A DNA stretch of 64,000 bases from Rhodococcus koreensis (GCF_900105905.1 NZ_FNSV01000005.1:7963501-8027500); one strand, 5' to 3'. Shown: positions 1 through 9,188, counted from the stretch's first letter. Made by a program: numbers and translations. Notes: generated by a model from the letters alone, not told the origin.

Positions 1-1
1 C

Positions 2-532
2 GGAATGGGATTGGGGTACCCGGTGCTCGAGGCGGCGCGGGCCGCGCAGGCCGGCGCGAACCTCGAGACGGCATACCGGCGGGCGGTCGACGTCGCGAGC
101 CGTGGGCATTGCCTGATCGTCGTCGACCGGCTCGACCAGTTGCGTCGCGGCGGGCGGATCGGCACCGCCGCCGCACTGCTCGGCACCGCACTGGCGATGA
201 AGCCGGTGCTGCATCTCGTGGACGGCCGGCTGGTGCTGAAAGAGAAGACGCGGACCTCGACCAAGGCCATGGCCAGGATGGTCGACGCCGCGGTGGAGCA
301 GGCAGGCCTGGACAGGACGGCCGTCGCTGTGCATCACATGCACGCCCAGCGGCGCGCCGAAGCGGTGGCGCAGCAACTGAAAGACCGGATTCCGCAGGTC
401 AGCGATCTGGTCGTCACCGATTTCAGTTCGGTTCTCGGTGCGCACGTCGGGGCGGGCGCCATCGGCATCGTGCTGTGCCCGGAACCCGCATTGCAGGACG
501 AAAACCACGATTCATCCACAACTTCGCACTGA
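2..532 (+). CDS. DegV family fatty-acid-binding protein, 3' part only
   Basis: The reading frame is open from the window edge, so the N-terminus is missing; about 176 residues of the C-terminal half remain. DegV proteins bind a fatty acid between two domains and, in bacteria with FakA, present it for phosphorylation. The visible part has the family's second-domain features: a VDRLDQLRRGGRIG stretch, then AMKPVLHLVDGRLV, then a segment ending in VLGAHVGAGAIGIV near the C-terminus (the lid/ligand region with HVGPG-like motif). It precedes comEA by 69 bp on the same strand, the same neighbourhood as degV-comEA in mycobacteria. Family assignment is firm; the bound lipid cannot be told from sequence. 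Confidence 0.85.
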   Translation, partial: GMGLGYPVLEAARAAQAGANLETAYRRAVDVASRGHCLIVVDRLDQLRRGGRIGTAAALLGTALAMKPVLHLVDGRLVLKEKTRTSTKAMARMVDAAVEQAGLDRTAVAVHHMHAQRRAEAVAQQLKDRIPQVSDLVVTDFSSVLGAHVGAGAIGIVLCPEPALQDENHDSSTTSH

Positions 533-601
533 TCCACAGGCCGATTCGAATGCCGGGTCGGCGCCGCGATTCTGAGGGCGCCGCACTCTAGCGTCGCGTC
601 C

Positions 602-1468
602 ATGGGCATCAGGGAAGAACGTTCGAGAGGGCGAACCCGGCTCGCGTTCCTGACCTCGGGGGAACGCGAAGTGCTGCCGCCCGACACTCCGGCGGCGCCG
701 GAGTGGCTGGCCGAGCCGGGTGAGGCCGGCCTCGACGGCGACGAGACGTGGTCCGCTGCGCGCCGCCGAGTCGGCTTCTCGCTGCCCGACCGGTGGCGGG
801 ACGCACGATTCGACCCCGGGCGGTCCGGGGCGATCGCGCTGATCGTGGTGGGAATCGTCGTCGCCACGGTAACTGTGCTGGCGGTGCGCAGCGATCGGCC
901 GGCGACGCAGGCGGTTCCGTCGCTGCCCGCCGCGGGAGTGCATTCCCTGAGTCCGGCGCCGGAACCGACGGCTCCCGCCGCCGCAACGGCGCCTGCAGCC
1001 GCACCGGAGGAGGAGATCGTCGTCAGCGTGGTGGGCCTTGTGGTGTCGGCGGGCCTCGTCCGGCTGCCACCGGGCGCCCGGGTCGCGGACGCGCTCGCCG
1101 CGGCCGGGGGAGTGCGCGCCGGCGGTGACACCCTCGGATTGAATCTGGCGCAACGGCTTTCGGACGGCGATCAGGTGCTCGTGGGTGCCGCGACCACCCA
1201 GGCGCCGCCGAGTGCGGTGGGCGGCACCTCCTCGGGATCGCCGGGAACCGCGGGTACGGCGACCCCCGCGGCCGGTGGACTGGTGAACCTCAACACCGCG
1301 ACGGAGACGGAACTCGACGCCCTTCCCGGTGTCGGACCCGTCACGGCGGCGGCGATCGTTGCCTGGCGTACGACGAACGGCAGGTTCACCGACATCTCAC
1401 AACTGGGGGAGGTGGACGGGATCGGGCCGGTGCGGCTGGAGAAGCTGCGCGCCCAGGTCACCCTCTGA
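602..1468 (+). CDS. comEA: ComEA-like helix-hairpin-helix DNA-binding protein
   Basis: A 288-residue membrane-anchored DNA-binding protein. Residues 1-75 are charged and cytoplasmic. One transmembrane helix lies at about 79-97 (GAIALIVVGIVVATVTVLAV). A proline/alanine linker follows, then an SLBB domain (about 137-200) and a C-terminal tandem helix-hairpin-helix region (about 222-288) with the diagnostic LNTATETELDALPGVGPVTA and GEVDGIGPVRLEKL motifs. ComEA binds incoming double-stranded DNA outside the membrane during transformation. Its stop overlaps the comEC start (TGATG), so the two are translationally coupled. Uptake pili genes are not visible in this window, so whether the cell is naturally competent is open. 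Confidence 0.9.
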   Translation: MGIREERSRGRTRLAFLTSGEREVLPPDTPAAPEWLAEPGEAGLDGDETWSAARRRVGFSLPDRWRDARFDPGRSGAIALIVVGIVVATVTVLAVRSDRPATQAVPSLPAAGVHSLSPAPEPTAPAAATAPAAAPEEEIVVSVVGLVVSAGLVRLPPGARVADALAAAGGVRAGGDTLGLNLAQRLSDGDQVLVGAATTQAPPSAVGGTSSGSPGTAGTATPAAGGLVNLNTATETELDALPGVGPVTAAAIVAWRTTNGRFTDISQLGEVDGIGPVRLEKLRAQVTL

Positions 1469-3024
1469 TGCCCGGGAGCGAGACGCGGCTCCTCGACCTG
1501 CGGCTGCTCCCGTTCGCCGGGATCTGCTGGGCGGCAACGCTGATCGGCATCCTCGGCGGCTCCCGTGCGGCGTGGATGCTTCTGGCGACCCTGTCGGGGA
1601 CGGCCGCCCTCCTCGCCGGTTGTGCCCTACGGTCACCGCGGCGATGGACGGCGGGGACGCTCGCGCTACTGCTCTTCGGGTCGTGCTGCGCGGCAGGGGT
1701 GGCCTGGCGGGTTCAGGCAGTGGAACGGCACCCGCTGACCGAACTCGCCCGGAACGAGACGTGGGTCACGCTCGTCGTCACCCCGGTCGACGACCCCCGG
1801 GAGATCGCCGGCTTCGGACGGCACGTCCTGGTGAACGCGAACGTCGTCGAGATCCGCCGGGCAGGCGAGACGATCCACGCGGGCGGCGCGGTGGTCCTCC
1901 TCGCCCCGGCGGACGGCTGGCTCGGGCTGCTGCCGGGACAGGACGTGGTGCTGCGCGGGCAGCTGAGCCCGCCGCAGCGCCGGGACCTGAGCCTGGCGAC
2001 GGTCCGGGTGTCCGGACCACCGGCGGAGGTCGGTCCCGCGCCTGCGCACCAGCGGTGGGCCGGCGCCCTGCGAACCCGGTTCGCCGCGGCCGCCGCCGTC
2101 CTGCCCGCCGGCGAGGCGGGACTGCTGCCGGGGCTGGTGGTGGGCGACACCTCGGCACTGCCCCGGGAGGTGAAGGACGACTTCACCGCGACCGGACTGA
2201 CGCACCTCACGGCGGTGTCGGGGGCGAATGTCAGCATCCTGCTCGGGGCGGTGCTGCTCGTGGTCCGCGGGGTGGGGCTCGGTCCGCGGGCCGGCGCGGC
2301 GCTGGCCGCCGCCGCACTGATCGCGTTCGTGGTGGTCGCGCGACCGTCACCCAGCGTGCTGCGCGCCGCCGCGATGGGCTCGGTCGCCCTGCTGGCGCTC
2401 GTCACGGGGCGGAGGAAACAGGCGATGCCCGCGCTGGCGGCGGGCGTGATTGCCCTGCTGGTGTGGGCGCCGGAACTGGCGGTGAACTTCGGGTTCGTTC
2501 TGTCGGCGACGGCCACCGCCGGGCTGATCGTGATCGCGCCCGTGTGGGTCGACGCGCTGGTGGGTCGCGGGTGGCCGCGGGCGGCGGCGGAGACGCTGGC
2601 GGTGTCCGCCGCCGCCTTCGCCGTGACCGCGCCGATCGTGGCCGCGATGGCAGGCACCGTGAGTCTGGTGTCGATCTGCGCGAACATCCTGGTGGCCCCC
2701 GTGATCGGCGTGATCACCGTGACGGGCGCGATCACCGCGCTGATCGCGGGCGTCAGTGTGCCCGTCGCGGAAGTGGTGGTGCGCCTGACTCAGTGGCCGC
2801 TGTGGTGGCTGGTGACCGTGGCCGAGCGGGGCGCGCGGATCCCCGGGGCCTCCGTTCCGGTGCCCTCGGGGCCCGCCGGTGCGGTCCTCGTCCTCGGTGC
2901 CGTACTGGCGATCGGCGCGGCGCTGCGCAGCCGGGGAACCCGGCTGGTGCTCACGGGAATCGTGGTCGGGGTGCTGGTGCTGTGGGCGCCGATCTGGCCG
3001 CCGTGGATGGGTCGCCTCGTGTGA
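1468..3024 (+). CDS. comEC: ComEC/Rec2-family DNA transport membrane protein
   Basis: A 518-residue polytopic membrane protein. The N-terminus has two to three hydrophobic helices. It is followed by a soluble OB-fold-like region (about 95-190) and the Competence-domain helices (about 200-500), with the family hallmark LTHLTAVSGANVSILL at about residues 245-260 and a VARPSPSVLRAAAMG segment at about 291-305. In many bacteria ComEC also carries a C-terminal metallo-beta-lactamase-like nuclease domain of about 250 residues; here the protein ends after the last helices, so that domain is absent, as I recall for mycobacterial homologues. It starts inside the comEA stop codon, implying one transcript. 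Confidence 0.9.
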   Translation: MPGSETRLLDLRLLPFAGICWAATLIGILGGSRAAWMLLATLSGTAALLAGCALRSPRRWTAGTLALLLFGSCCAAGVAWRVQAVERHPLTELARNETWVTLVVTPVDDPREIAGFGRHVLVNANVVEIRRAGETIHAGGAVVLLAPADGWLGLLPGQDVVLRGQLSPPQRRDLSLATVRVSGPPAEVGPAPAHQRWAGALRTRFAAAAAVLPAGEAGLLPGLVVGDTSALPREVKDDFTATGLTHLTAVSGANVSILLGAVLLVVRGVGLGPRAGAALAAAALIAFVVVARPSPSVLRAAAMGSVALLALVTGRRKQAMPALAAGVIALLVWAPELAVNFGFVLSATATAGLIVIAPVWVDALVGRGWPRAAAETLAVSAAAFAVTAPIVAAMAGTVSLVSICANILVAPVIGVITVTGAITALIAGVSVPVAEVVVRLTQWPLWWLVTVAERGARIPGASVPVPSGPAGAVLVLGAVLAIGAALRSRGTRLVLTGIVVGVLVLWAPIWPPWMGRLV

Positions 3025-3264
3025 ATGCGCCCGAATGGAAACGTGAATCCAGTTGTGCTGCAATGGTTTGTACCGCATTGCTCCTGTGGGGAGTGGGCGC
3101 GGAGGGTGGCCGGCGGCACGCTGAAATTCCGGGGGTGGGGCGATTTCTGTATCGTTTCGAATTCGATTCCCGATGTGGGTATGAGACCCCCGAACACCGA
3201 CTACCATCCGGTGGCAGATGTCGAGGGCGAACGGTCTTGGAACACACCCGCGTTGGAGGGCGAG

Positions 3265-3435
3265 ATGTCGGAATCGGAGCGGACGGATCTCGACGTGGAC
3301 GACGAACTCGACGCCGGACAGGTGTGGAGAGCGCAGCGGGTCGTCGCTGCTCAGTCACTCGACGCCGAAGACTGCCGCATGCTGCTGTCCATGCTCGGCA
3401 TCGCGGGTAACCCAGATTCGCCGGAGTCGGACTGA
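3265..3435 (+). CDS. Small acidic hypothetical protein, 56 aa
   Basis: A longer frame opens right after comEC, but the convincing start is the ATG at 3265. It has GGAGG about six bases upstream and begins MSESERTDLDVDDELD. The product is a 56-residue, very acidic soluble protein with no membrane segment. I do not recognise a family. Its stop lies only 6 bp from the stop of the convergent GAF-ANTAR gene. The stretch 3025-3264 between comEC and this gene is AT-richer than its surroundings and probably holds the promoter, but I see no consensus strong enough to call. Confidence 0.6.
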   Translation: MSESERTDLDVDDELDAGQVWRAQRVVAAQSLDAEDCRMLLSMLGIAGNPDSPESD

Positions 3436-3441
3436 CCCCGG

Positions 3442-4170
3442 TCAGGTGATCTTCCGGTGATGGTGCGCCACGATCTCCTGCGCCACAGTCGCCAGTTTGA
3501 TGTTCATGTCCTGCGAGGTCGTACGGAGAATTTCCATCGCCTGGGTCTCGGAAATGTTGTGGAACGCCATCAGCAGACCCACCGCCTTCCCGATCTCACG
3601 GTTGCTCGCGAGGCCGGCTCGCAGCGTCTCGGCCTCGAGGTGCTCGTGCACCGCCGCCAGTGCCACCGCAGCGAACGAGGCGAGCATGATGCCCTGCTCG
3701 ACCGAGGTGGTGTTCAGGGCCCCCGGTGTGTCGGAGAACAGATCGAGGGCGCCGACCTTGCGTCCCAGGATGACGAGACGGAATCCGGCCGCCCCGCGCA
3801 CCGGCGTTTCGGCCAGCACCCGCCGCGAGAGCCGCGGCCATTGCGACGACGTGGACAGGTCCGTTTCGAATTGGGGGGTGTCGCTGACGATGGCGTCGAC
3901 GCACGGCCCCTCGTTCTCGACGCGCTCGAGCTCGTCGACGCGGGCGGCGATGTCGTCGCTGGCCGCGACCGTCACGTAGCGGGACCCCTGCCGGAGCATC
4001 AGGCTCGCGTGCTGACAGCCCTCGACGAGTAGCGGTGCGGCGTCGCAGATGGCGTGGTGGACCTGCCCGAAATCCTGGCCCGCGTAGAGGAGATCGGCGA
4101 GGGTCGCGAACGTCACCGCAGACTTGCCGACAGCCTGCGAGCGTGTCGTATCGGGCACGGTGTCTCGCAT
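3442..4170 (-). CDS. GAF and ANTAR domain RNA-binding regulator
   Basis: A 242-residue cytoplasmic regulator. Residues about 25-165 form a GAF sensor domain (FATLADLLYAGQDFGQVHHAICDAAPLLVEG, later VRGAAGFRLVILGRKVGALDLFSD). The last 60 residues form an ANTAR domain with the conserved LASNREIGKAVGLLMA and ISETQAMEILR helices. ANTAR proteins bind paired RNA hairpins and prevent transcription termination; what the GAF domain senses is unknown. The ATG at 4170 was chosen over the longer frame because GGAGG sits 5 bases upstream. It is transcribed divergently from the carboxylesterase gene, with 133 bp between the starts. This architecture is common in rhodococci and mycobacteria. Confidence 0.88.
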   Translation of the reverse strand: MRDTVPDTTRSQAVGKSAVTFATLADLLYAGQDFGQVHHAICDAAPLLVEGCQHASLMLRQGSRYVTVAASDDIAARVDELERVENEGPCVDAIVSDTPQFETDLSTSSQWPRLSRRVLAETPVRGAAGFRLVILGRKVGALDLFSDTPGALNTTSVEQGIMLASFAAVALAAVHEHLEAETLRAGLASNREIGKAVGLLMAFHNISETQAMEILRTTSQDMNIKLATVAQEIVAHHHRKIT

Positions 4171-4303
4171 CGGTTCCTCCAGCGTGCGGGCATGTGCCCG
4201 GCTCACTGATTCAGTCTGCCAGAGTGGGCGGTCGGCGCCGCTCCGAGCCGGAGGAATTCGCGAACGGACTCCGGGGGCGGGCGGCCCGGGCCAAGATGAC
4301 GTC

Positions 4304-5854
4304 ATGGTTTCGCACACCGAGAACCCGCTCGTGGCCGTCGACCAGGGCCTGCTGCGAGGCGTCCACGAGGGCGGCGTTCTGTCGTGGAAGGGCATTCCCT
4401 ACGCGGCGCCGCCGATCGGTGAGTGGCGGCTCCGCGCGCCGCGCGCGCCCGAATCTTTCGACGGGGTGCGCGACTGCTCCCGGTTCGGTCCGATCGCGCC
4501 GCAGAACGAGCACGGGCCGCTGCCCATCGATCCCGGACTGACCATCGACGAGGACTGCCTCACCCTGAACGTCTTCGCGCCGGCGGCGGATGCCGGGCGA
4601 CCACGGCCGGTGATGGTGTGGATCCACGGCGGGGCGTACTACCTCGGCTCGTCCGGGCAGCGCATGTTCGATCCGGCTCGGCTGGTCGAACGCGGCGACG
4701 TCGTGGTGGTGACGTTCAACTACCGACTCGGTGCGCTGGGGTTCCTGGACTTCTCCGCGTTCTCGACCGAGGAGCACCCGTTCGACACGAACCTCGGCCT
4801 GCGCGATCAGATCGCGGCCCTGATATGGGTCCGCGACAACATCGCGGCGTTCGGCGGCGACCCGGGCGACGTCACCCTGTTCGGGGAGTCCGCCGGTGGC
4901 GGCTCGGTCACCACGCTGATGACGTCGCCGCAGGCGGAGGGGCTGTTCCATCGCGCGATCGCCGAGAGTTCGCCGGCGACGTCCGTGTACGGCAGTGCGC
5001 GGGCCGAGAGCATCGCCGAGTCGTTCCTCGAACTGCTCGACATCGCGCCCGCCGACGCGGGCCGTCTGCGCGACCTGCCCGTCGACGTACTGACGAAGGC
5101 GTGCATCGAACTCGTCCAGCAGGTGCCCGCGCGGGTCCCCGGGACGCTGGCCGTGGCCCCGACCGTCGACGGGGACGTGGTCCCGCACTATCCGGTCGCG
5201 GCGTTCCGCAAAGGCCTCGCGCATCGGATTCCGCTGCTGATCGGGACGAACAAGGACGAGGCCTCGATGTTCCGGCTGATGAAATCGCCCCTGATGCCGA
5301 TCACCCCGGACGCCGTCCACCAGATGTTCGTGGCGATCGCCGCCGACCACCCCGACCTCCCCGCCGACGAGGAACAGGAGGTGGCCGCCGCGTATCCCGA
5401 CTACCCGATGAAACGCTCGGCCATGGAGATCTCGCGGGACGCCGCGTTCCGGATGCCGACGTTGTGGATCGCGGAGGCGCACAGCCGTGTCGCGCCCACC
5501 TGGCTGTACCGGTTCGACTACGCCACGCCGTTCCTGCGCGCCGCACGGATCGGCGCCACCCACGGCACCGAGGTGCCCTACGTCTTCGGCAACTTCGGCG
5601 TCGTCCCGCACGACCCCACGTTCAAGCTCGGTGGGCACCGGACCGCCGGTCACGTGTCGGAGCGGATCCAGCACCGGTGGCTGTCCTTCGCCACCGAGGG
5701 AACCCCGGACGGAACCCGAGCGGAGATCGGCTGGCCGCGGTACGACGAGGCGGACCGCACGACCCTGCTGATCGGCCGATCCGACGCGGTCGTCGACGAT
5801 CCGGACCGGGAACTGCGCCGGGCGTGGGGTGAGGAAGTCATCGGGTTCACCTGA
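4304..5854 (+). CDS. Type B carboxylesterase
   Basis: A 516-residue alpha/beta hydrolase of the carboxylesterase type B (cholinesterase-like) family, which hydrolyses carboxylic esters. Visible signatures are the N-terminal KGIPYAAPPIGEWRLRAP, the EDCLTLNVFAP motif, the oxyanion loop IHGGAYYLGS and the nucleophile elbow FGESAGGGS, with the catalytic serine at residue 196. The typical acid and histidine regions follow (IGTNKDEASMF; THGTEVPYVF). No signal peptide is seen, so it is probably cytoplasmic. The frame extends 60 codons upstream, but the ATG at 4304 gives the family's normal N-terminus (MVSHTENPLVAVDQG). Substrate unknown. Confidence 0.9.
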   Translation: MVSHTENPLVAVDQGLLRGVHEGGVLSWKGIPYAAPPIGEWRLRAPRAPESFDGVRDCSRFGPIAPQNEHGPLPIDPGLTIDEDCLTLNVFAPAADAGRPRPVMVWIHGGAYYLGSSGQRMFDPARLVERGDVVVVTFNYRLGALGFLDFSAFSTEEHPFDTNLGLRDQIAALIWVRDNIAAFGGDPGDVTLFGESAGGGSVTTLMTSPQAEGLFHRAIAESSPATSVYGSARAESIAESFLELLDIAPADAGRLRDLPVDVLTKACIELVQQVPARVPGTLAVAPTVDGDVVPHYPVAAFRKGLAHRIPLLIGTNKDEASMFRLMKSPLMPITPDAVHQMFVAIAADHPDLPADEEQEVAAAYPDYPMKRSAMEISRDAAFRMPTLWIAEAHSRVAPTWLYRFDYATPFLRAARIGATHGTEVPYVFGNFGVVPHDPTFKLGGHRTAGHVSERIQHRWLSFATEGTPDGTRAEIGWPRYDEADRTTLLIGRSDAVVDDPDRELRRAWGEEVIGFT

Positions 5855-5902
5855 CCGGCGGCGCCCGGTTTCGTCTCCGCGGAAGTCGGGGATACCTGCT
5901 GA

Positions 5903-7012
5903 ATGAGTCCTGCAGCAACGGAATCGGATCGCGACCTCAGTGTGGGCGTGGAGGAGGAGTTCTTCCTCGCCGACAAGTCCGGTCACCTCTCCTCCTCCGG
6001 ACCCGACGTGGTCGCGGAGGCCGGCCACGACATTCACGGGCTCCAGCGCGAGCTGGCCCGGTGCCAGATCGAGACGGCGACGGGCGTGTGCCATACCGGG
6101 GAGGAACTGCACGAGGAGTTGCGGAGCCTCCGACGCCGGCTGGCGAAGGCGGCCGCGGGCCGCGACCTGTTGCTGGTGCCCAGTGGTACCTCCCTGATCG
6201 CCGAGGGGCTGCCCCCGGCGATCACCCCGAGCCCGCGGTACGAGGAGATGGCCCGCCACTTCGGGTCGATCGTGGACACGGTGACCACGTGCGGCTGTCA
6301 CGTGCACGTGGGGATCCCGAGCCGCGACGTGGGTGTGCTGGTGAGCAACCAGGTGCGCAGCTGGCTCCCGGTGCTGCTCGCGCTCGCCGCGAACTCGCCG
6401 TTCCACAGCGGGCACGACACCGGCTATCACAGCTGGCGGCACATCATGTGGTCGCGGTGGCCGTCGGCGGGACCGCCGCCGCACTTCGATTCCGCGGACG
6501 AGTACGAGTCTTCGGTCGGCGCCATGATCGGGACCGGTGCCGCCATGGACCGGGGAATGATCTACTGGCACGTCCGGCTCTCCGACAGACAGCCGACCAT
6601 CGAGGTCCGGATCGCGGACGTCGCCATGACCGCGGCGCACGCGGCGCTCTACGCGGTGGTGGTGAAGGGCCTCGTCGGGTGGGCGCTGCGCTCGATCAGG
6701 GACGGCGTCGCCGTGCCGTGGTTGCGCGTCGAGTTGCTGCGGGCGCAGTTGTGGCGTGCGGCCCGGGACGGACTCGACGGGGAATGCACCAGCCCGGCGA
6801 CCGATCTTTCCCTGCCGATCCGCCGGCACCTGGAATTGCTGAACGAGTGTGTGGCCCCGGGGCTGGGCGCGAGCGACCGAGCCTTCCTCGAATCGGGACT
6901 CGACACCGTGCTGCGGGACGGCACCGGCGCCGAGCGACAGCGTGCCGAGTTCGGGCGCGTCGGCACCCTCGCGGCGGTGGTCGACCTGCTGACCCGCGAA
7001 GTGGTCAGCTGA
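5903..7012 (+). CDS. YbdK-type carboxylate-amine ligase (GCS2 family)
   Basis: A 369-residue member of glutamate-cysteine ligase family 2, the YbdK type. The N-terminus has the VGVEEEFFL substrate/metal motif at about residues 14-22. The middle carries QIETATGVCHTGEEL, GTSLIAEGLPP and CGCHVHVGIPSRDVGVLVSNQ, and later ADEYESSVGAMIGTGAAMDRGMIYWHVRLS, all characteristic of the family. It forms an amide bond between a carboxylate (often glutamate) and an amine at the expense of ATP. Actinobacterial members include the mycothiol- or ergothioneine-linked EgtA, but this one has no ergothioneine genes beside it, so a specific role should not be assumed. Its 3' end overlaps the convergent gene by 8 bp. 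Confidence 0.85.
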   Translation: MSPAATESDRDLSVGVEEEFFLADKSGHLSSSGPDVVAEAGHDIHGLQRELARCQIETATGVCHTGEELHEELRSLRRRLAKAAAGRDLLLVPSGTSLIAEGLPPAITPSPRYEEMARHFGSIVDTVTTCGCHVHVGIPSRDVGVLVSNQVRSWLPVLLALAANSPFHSGHDTGYHSWRHIMWSRWPSAGPPPHFDSADEYESSVGAMIGTGAAMDRGMIYWHVRLSDRQPTIEVRIADVAMTAAHAALYAVVVKGLVGWALRSIRDGVAVPWLRVELLRAQLWRAARDGLDGECTSPATDLSLPIRRHLELLNECVAPGLGASDRAFLESGLDTVLRDGTGAERQRAEFGRVGTLAAVVDLLTREVVS

Positions 7013-7754
7013 GCGGTGGTGGCGGAGTCAGCTCGGTGAGACCGGCTGCGGTGGTGGAGCCGAGGTAGCCGGGGTGCAGCAGCCCGGTGGATCCGGGCCC
7101 CGCGAGCAGGGTGCCCGCGCTGGAATCCGGTCCGGTGCGCAGCGGACCGGGATCGTCGATCAGCGCCTCCACCGTCGCGGTGTCGGCGAGGCTGAGGTCG
7201 ATGCGCTGCCCCTCGGGGTGATACACGGCGAGGACGACCGGTTCGGGATAGTGGGCGGCGGTGCGGCGCATCACCTGGAATGCCGGATCGGTGCCCAGTG
7301 CGAGCACGGTGACATTCGCGAACGACGCGAGCCGGTCGGCGACCGCACGGCCGGAGACGTTGCGCCACGTGCGTCCGTACAGGGCGAGCGCGTCGGACAG
7401 GTGACGCCTCTCGTCCTCGCCTCGCGGGCTGCCGCCCGCCGGGTCGAGCAGCGACCGCCACTGGTGCTCGTACACGCCGCACGCGGCGTCGAAGTCGTCG
7501 TCGGCGCCGTTCGCGGTGCCCACTCCGAGTACCGGCTCGAGGGCGGATCGACCACCGGCGAACACGGCCTCGGCGTGCCCGGAGACCGAGCAGCGGGCCA
7601 CCAGTTGCACCGACCACCGCAGAAGCAGCCCGTCGCGGCAGGTGTACCGGAAACTCAGTTCGTACCGTTGCCCTGCCGCGCGGTCGTCGTCGAGGTCGAT
7701 CGTGTGCGCGAAGCCCTCGCGCGTGACGCCGTCCACCTCGGATTCCGCGGTCAT
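7005..7754 (-). CDS. Hypothetical protein, 249 aa
   Basis: I do not recognise the family. The frame begins upstream at 7883, but that would run into the divergent holA gene; the ATG at 7754 (MTAESEVDG) is a reasonable start, with an alternative ATG at 7781. The product is soluble, acidic and without signal peptide or membrane helices. It contains a QRYELSFRYTCRDGLLLRWSVQL segment suggestive of a beta-rich domain, and ends in a proline run (TPPPPLS). It lies between the ligase gene, with which its stop overlaps convergently, and holA. Confidence 0.6.
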   Translation of the reverse strand: MTAESEVDGVTREGFAHTIDLDDDRAAGQRYELSFRYTCRDGLLLRWSVQLVARCSVSGHAEAVFAGGRSALEPVLGVGTANGADDDFDAACGVYEHQWRSLLDPAGGSPRGEDERRHLSDALALYGRTWRNVSGRAVADRLASFANVTVLALGTDPAFQVMRRTAAHYPEPVVLAVYHPEGQRIDLSLADTATVEALIDDPGPLRTGPDSSAGTLLAGPGSTGLLHPGYLGSTTAAGLTELTPPPPLS

Positions 7755-7870
7755 ATCACGAGTGTCCACCGCGGACGCCATCGTTGCGTGGTGATCGCCG
7801 GTGTTCGCCGTGCTCGGCCCGGTTCCGGGGTGTCGGCGAACGTGTCCGCCCCACGTGGCACGATCTTCGC

Positions 7871-8848
7871 GTGAGCACTCCAACTCAGCTCGAACAGCTC
7901 CATCTGGTCCTCGGCGACGAGGAGTTCCTCGTCGACCGCGCGGTGGCGCAGGTCGTCAGCCAGGTCCGCGCGAGCGCGAAGGTGGCCGCCGGCGCCGAGC
8001 TCCCCGTCAACCGGCTGCGGGCGGGCGACGCCGGGGCGGCCGAACTCGCCGAACTGCTCAGCCCGTCCCTGTTCGCCGAAGACCGCGTGGTGGTTCTCGA
8101 GGCCGCCGCAGAGGCGGGCAAGGACGCGGTGGCGCTGGTCCTCGACGCTGCGGGCGACCCGCCTCCGGGCGTCGTCCTGGTGATCCTGCACTCGGGCGGT
8201 GGGCGTGCGAAAGCGATGACCGGGGCACTGGAGAAGCTCGGGGCCGTGGTGCACCCGTGCGCGAAACTGAAGTCCGGCGAACTCATCGGGTTCATCCGCG
8301 GCGAGTTCCGCACCCTCGGGGTCCGGGTGTCGCCGGACGTGGTGCAGAGCGTGTTCGAGGGAGTCGGCTCGAATCTGCGCGAACTGGCCGCCGCGTGCTC
8401 GCAGCTCACGGCGGACACCGGCGGAAAGATCGATGTCGCCGCCGTGCAGCGGTACTACTCGGGCAAGGCCGAGGTGAGCGGATTCGACGTCGCCGACAAG
8501 GCCGTCGCCGGCGACACCGCGGGCGCGATCGAGGCGCTGCGCTGGGCGATGCTGCGGGGCGTGCCCCATGTGCTGCTCGCGGACGCACTGGCAGACGCGG
8601 TGCACTCGATCGCCCGGGTCGCCCCGGCCGGGCGGGGCGACCCGTTCCGGATGGCGTCGGAACTGGGTATGCCGCCCTGGAAGATCAAGAAGGCGCAGGC
8701 CCTCGCGAAGGGATGGACACCGACGTCGGTCGGGGAGGCGCTGCGCATCGTCGCCGCTCTGAACGCCGACGTCAAGGGCGCGGCGGCCGACGCGGACTAC
8801 GCCGTCGAGAGTGCCGTGGGACGCGTCTCCCGGCTACGCCAGATCTGA
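7871..8848 (+). CDS. holA: DNA polymerase III delta subunit
   Basis: A 325-residue clamp-loader subunit. Delta opens the beta sliding clamp during replication. The start is the GTG at 7871, giving STPTQLEQLHLVLGDEEFLVDRAVAQV, the typical HolA opening with its LGDEEFLVDRA motif. Further family features are LSPSLFAEDRVVVLEAA at about residues 65-80 and the C-terminal helical bundle with SELGMPPWKIKKAQALAKGW. The length fits the family, and the gene sits next to rpsT in many bacteria. A strong hairpin 22 bp after the stop ends transcription from both sides. Confidence 0.92.
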   Translation: MSTPTQLEQLHLVLGDEEFLVDRAVAQVVSQVRASAKVAAGAELPVNRLRAGDAGAAELAELLSPSLFAEDRVVVLEAAAEAGKDAVALVLDAAGDPPPGVVLVILHSGGGRAKAMTGALEKLGAVVHPCAKLKSGELIGFIRGEFRTLGVRVSPDVVQSVFEGVGSNLRELAAACSQLTADTGGKIDVAAVQRYYSGKAEVSGFDVADKAVAGDTAGAIEALRWAMLRGVPHVLLADALADAVHSIARVAPAGRGDPFRMASELGMPPWKIKKAQALAKGWTPTSVGEALRIVAALNADVKGAAADADYAVESAVGRVSRLRQI

Positions 8849-8869
8849 CGACGACAACGCAGACACGAC

Positions 8870-8903
8870 AACAGCCGCTCGGTCCGAGGACCGAGCGGCT
8901 GTT
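8870..8903. terminator. Bidirectional hairpin terminator between holA and rpsT
   Basis: A perfect inverted repeat: the left arm 8870-8885 (AACAGCCGCTCGGTCC) pairs base for base with 8888-8903, giving a stem of up to 16 bp around a two-to-four-base loop. It sits exactly between the convergent holA and rpsT stops. There is no long T-run on either side, which is common for GC-rich actinobacterial terminators. Confidence 0.85.
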
Positions 8904-8927
8904 GGAGAGCCTACGACGGAAAAACCG

Positions 8928-9188
8928 TCAGATCTTGTTGACAGCCTGCGCGAGAGCAGACTTCTTGTTGGCAGCCTGGTTGGCGTGAATGACGCCCTTG
9001 CTGGCTGCCTTGTCGAGCTTGCGGCTGGTGGCGACGAGGAGCTCGTTGGCCTTGTCCTTGTCACCGGCCGCCGCAGCCTCGCGGAACGAGCGGATCGCCG
9101 TGCGCAGCGAGGACTTCACCGACTGGTTACGGAGTCGGGCCGCCTCGTTGGTACGGATCCGCTTCACCTGGGACTTGATGTTGGCCAC
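8928..9188 (-). CDS. rpsT: 30S ribosomal protein S20
   Basis: An 86-residue, very basic helical protein that binds the 5' domain of 16S rRNA early in small-subunit assembly. The sequence MANIKSQVKRIRTNEAARLR at the N-terminus and the final helix ANKKSALAQAVNKI are diagnostic for S20. The start is a GTG at 9188, with AGGA eleven bases upstream. It is transcribed convergently with holA and shares the hairpin terminator at 8870-8903. The upstream 90 bp toward the ATP-grasp gene hold its promoter. Confidence 0.96.
   Translation of the reverse strand: MANIKSQVKRIRTNEAARLRNQSVKSSLRTAIRSFREAAAAGDKDKANELLVATSRKLDKAASKGVIHANQAANKKSALAQAVNKI

Noticed and set aside
1329..3410. A 693-codon plus-strand frame overlapping comEA and comEC
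   Set aside because: It is an out-of-frame read of comEC, Arg/Gly-rich, with no membrane segments or motifs.
3425..3450. Small inverted repeat CTGACC/GGTCAG between the convergent stops
   Set aside because: A stem of only six pairs with a two-base loop is too weak to call a terminator.
4211..6829. An 872-codon minus-strand frame over the carboxylesterase and ligase genes
   Set aside because: It is antisense to two genes with clear catalytic motifs; it has no recognisable domain and an atypical composition.
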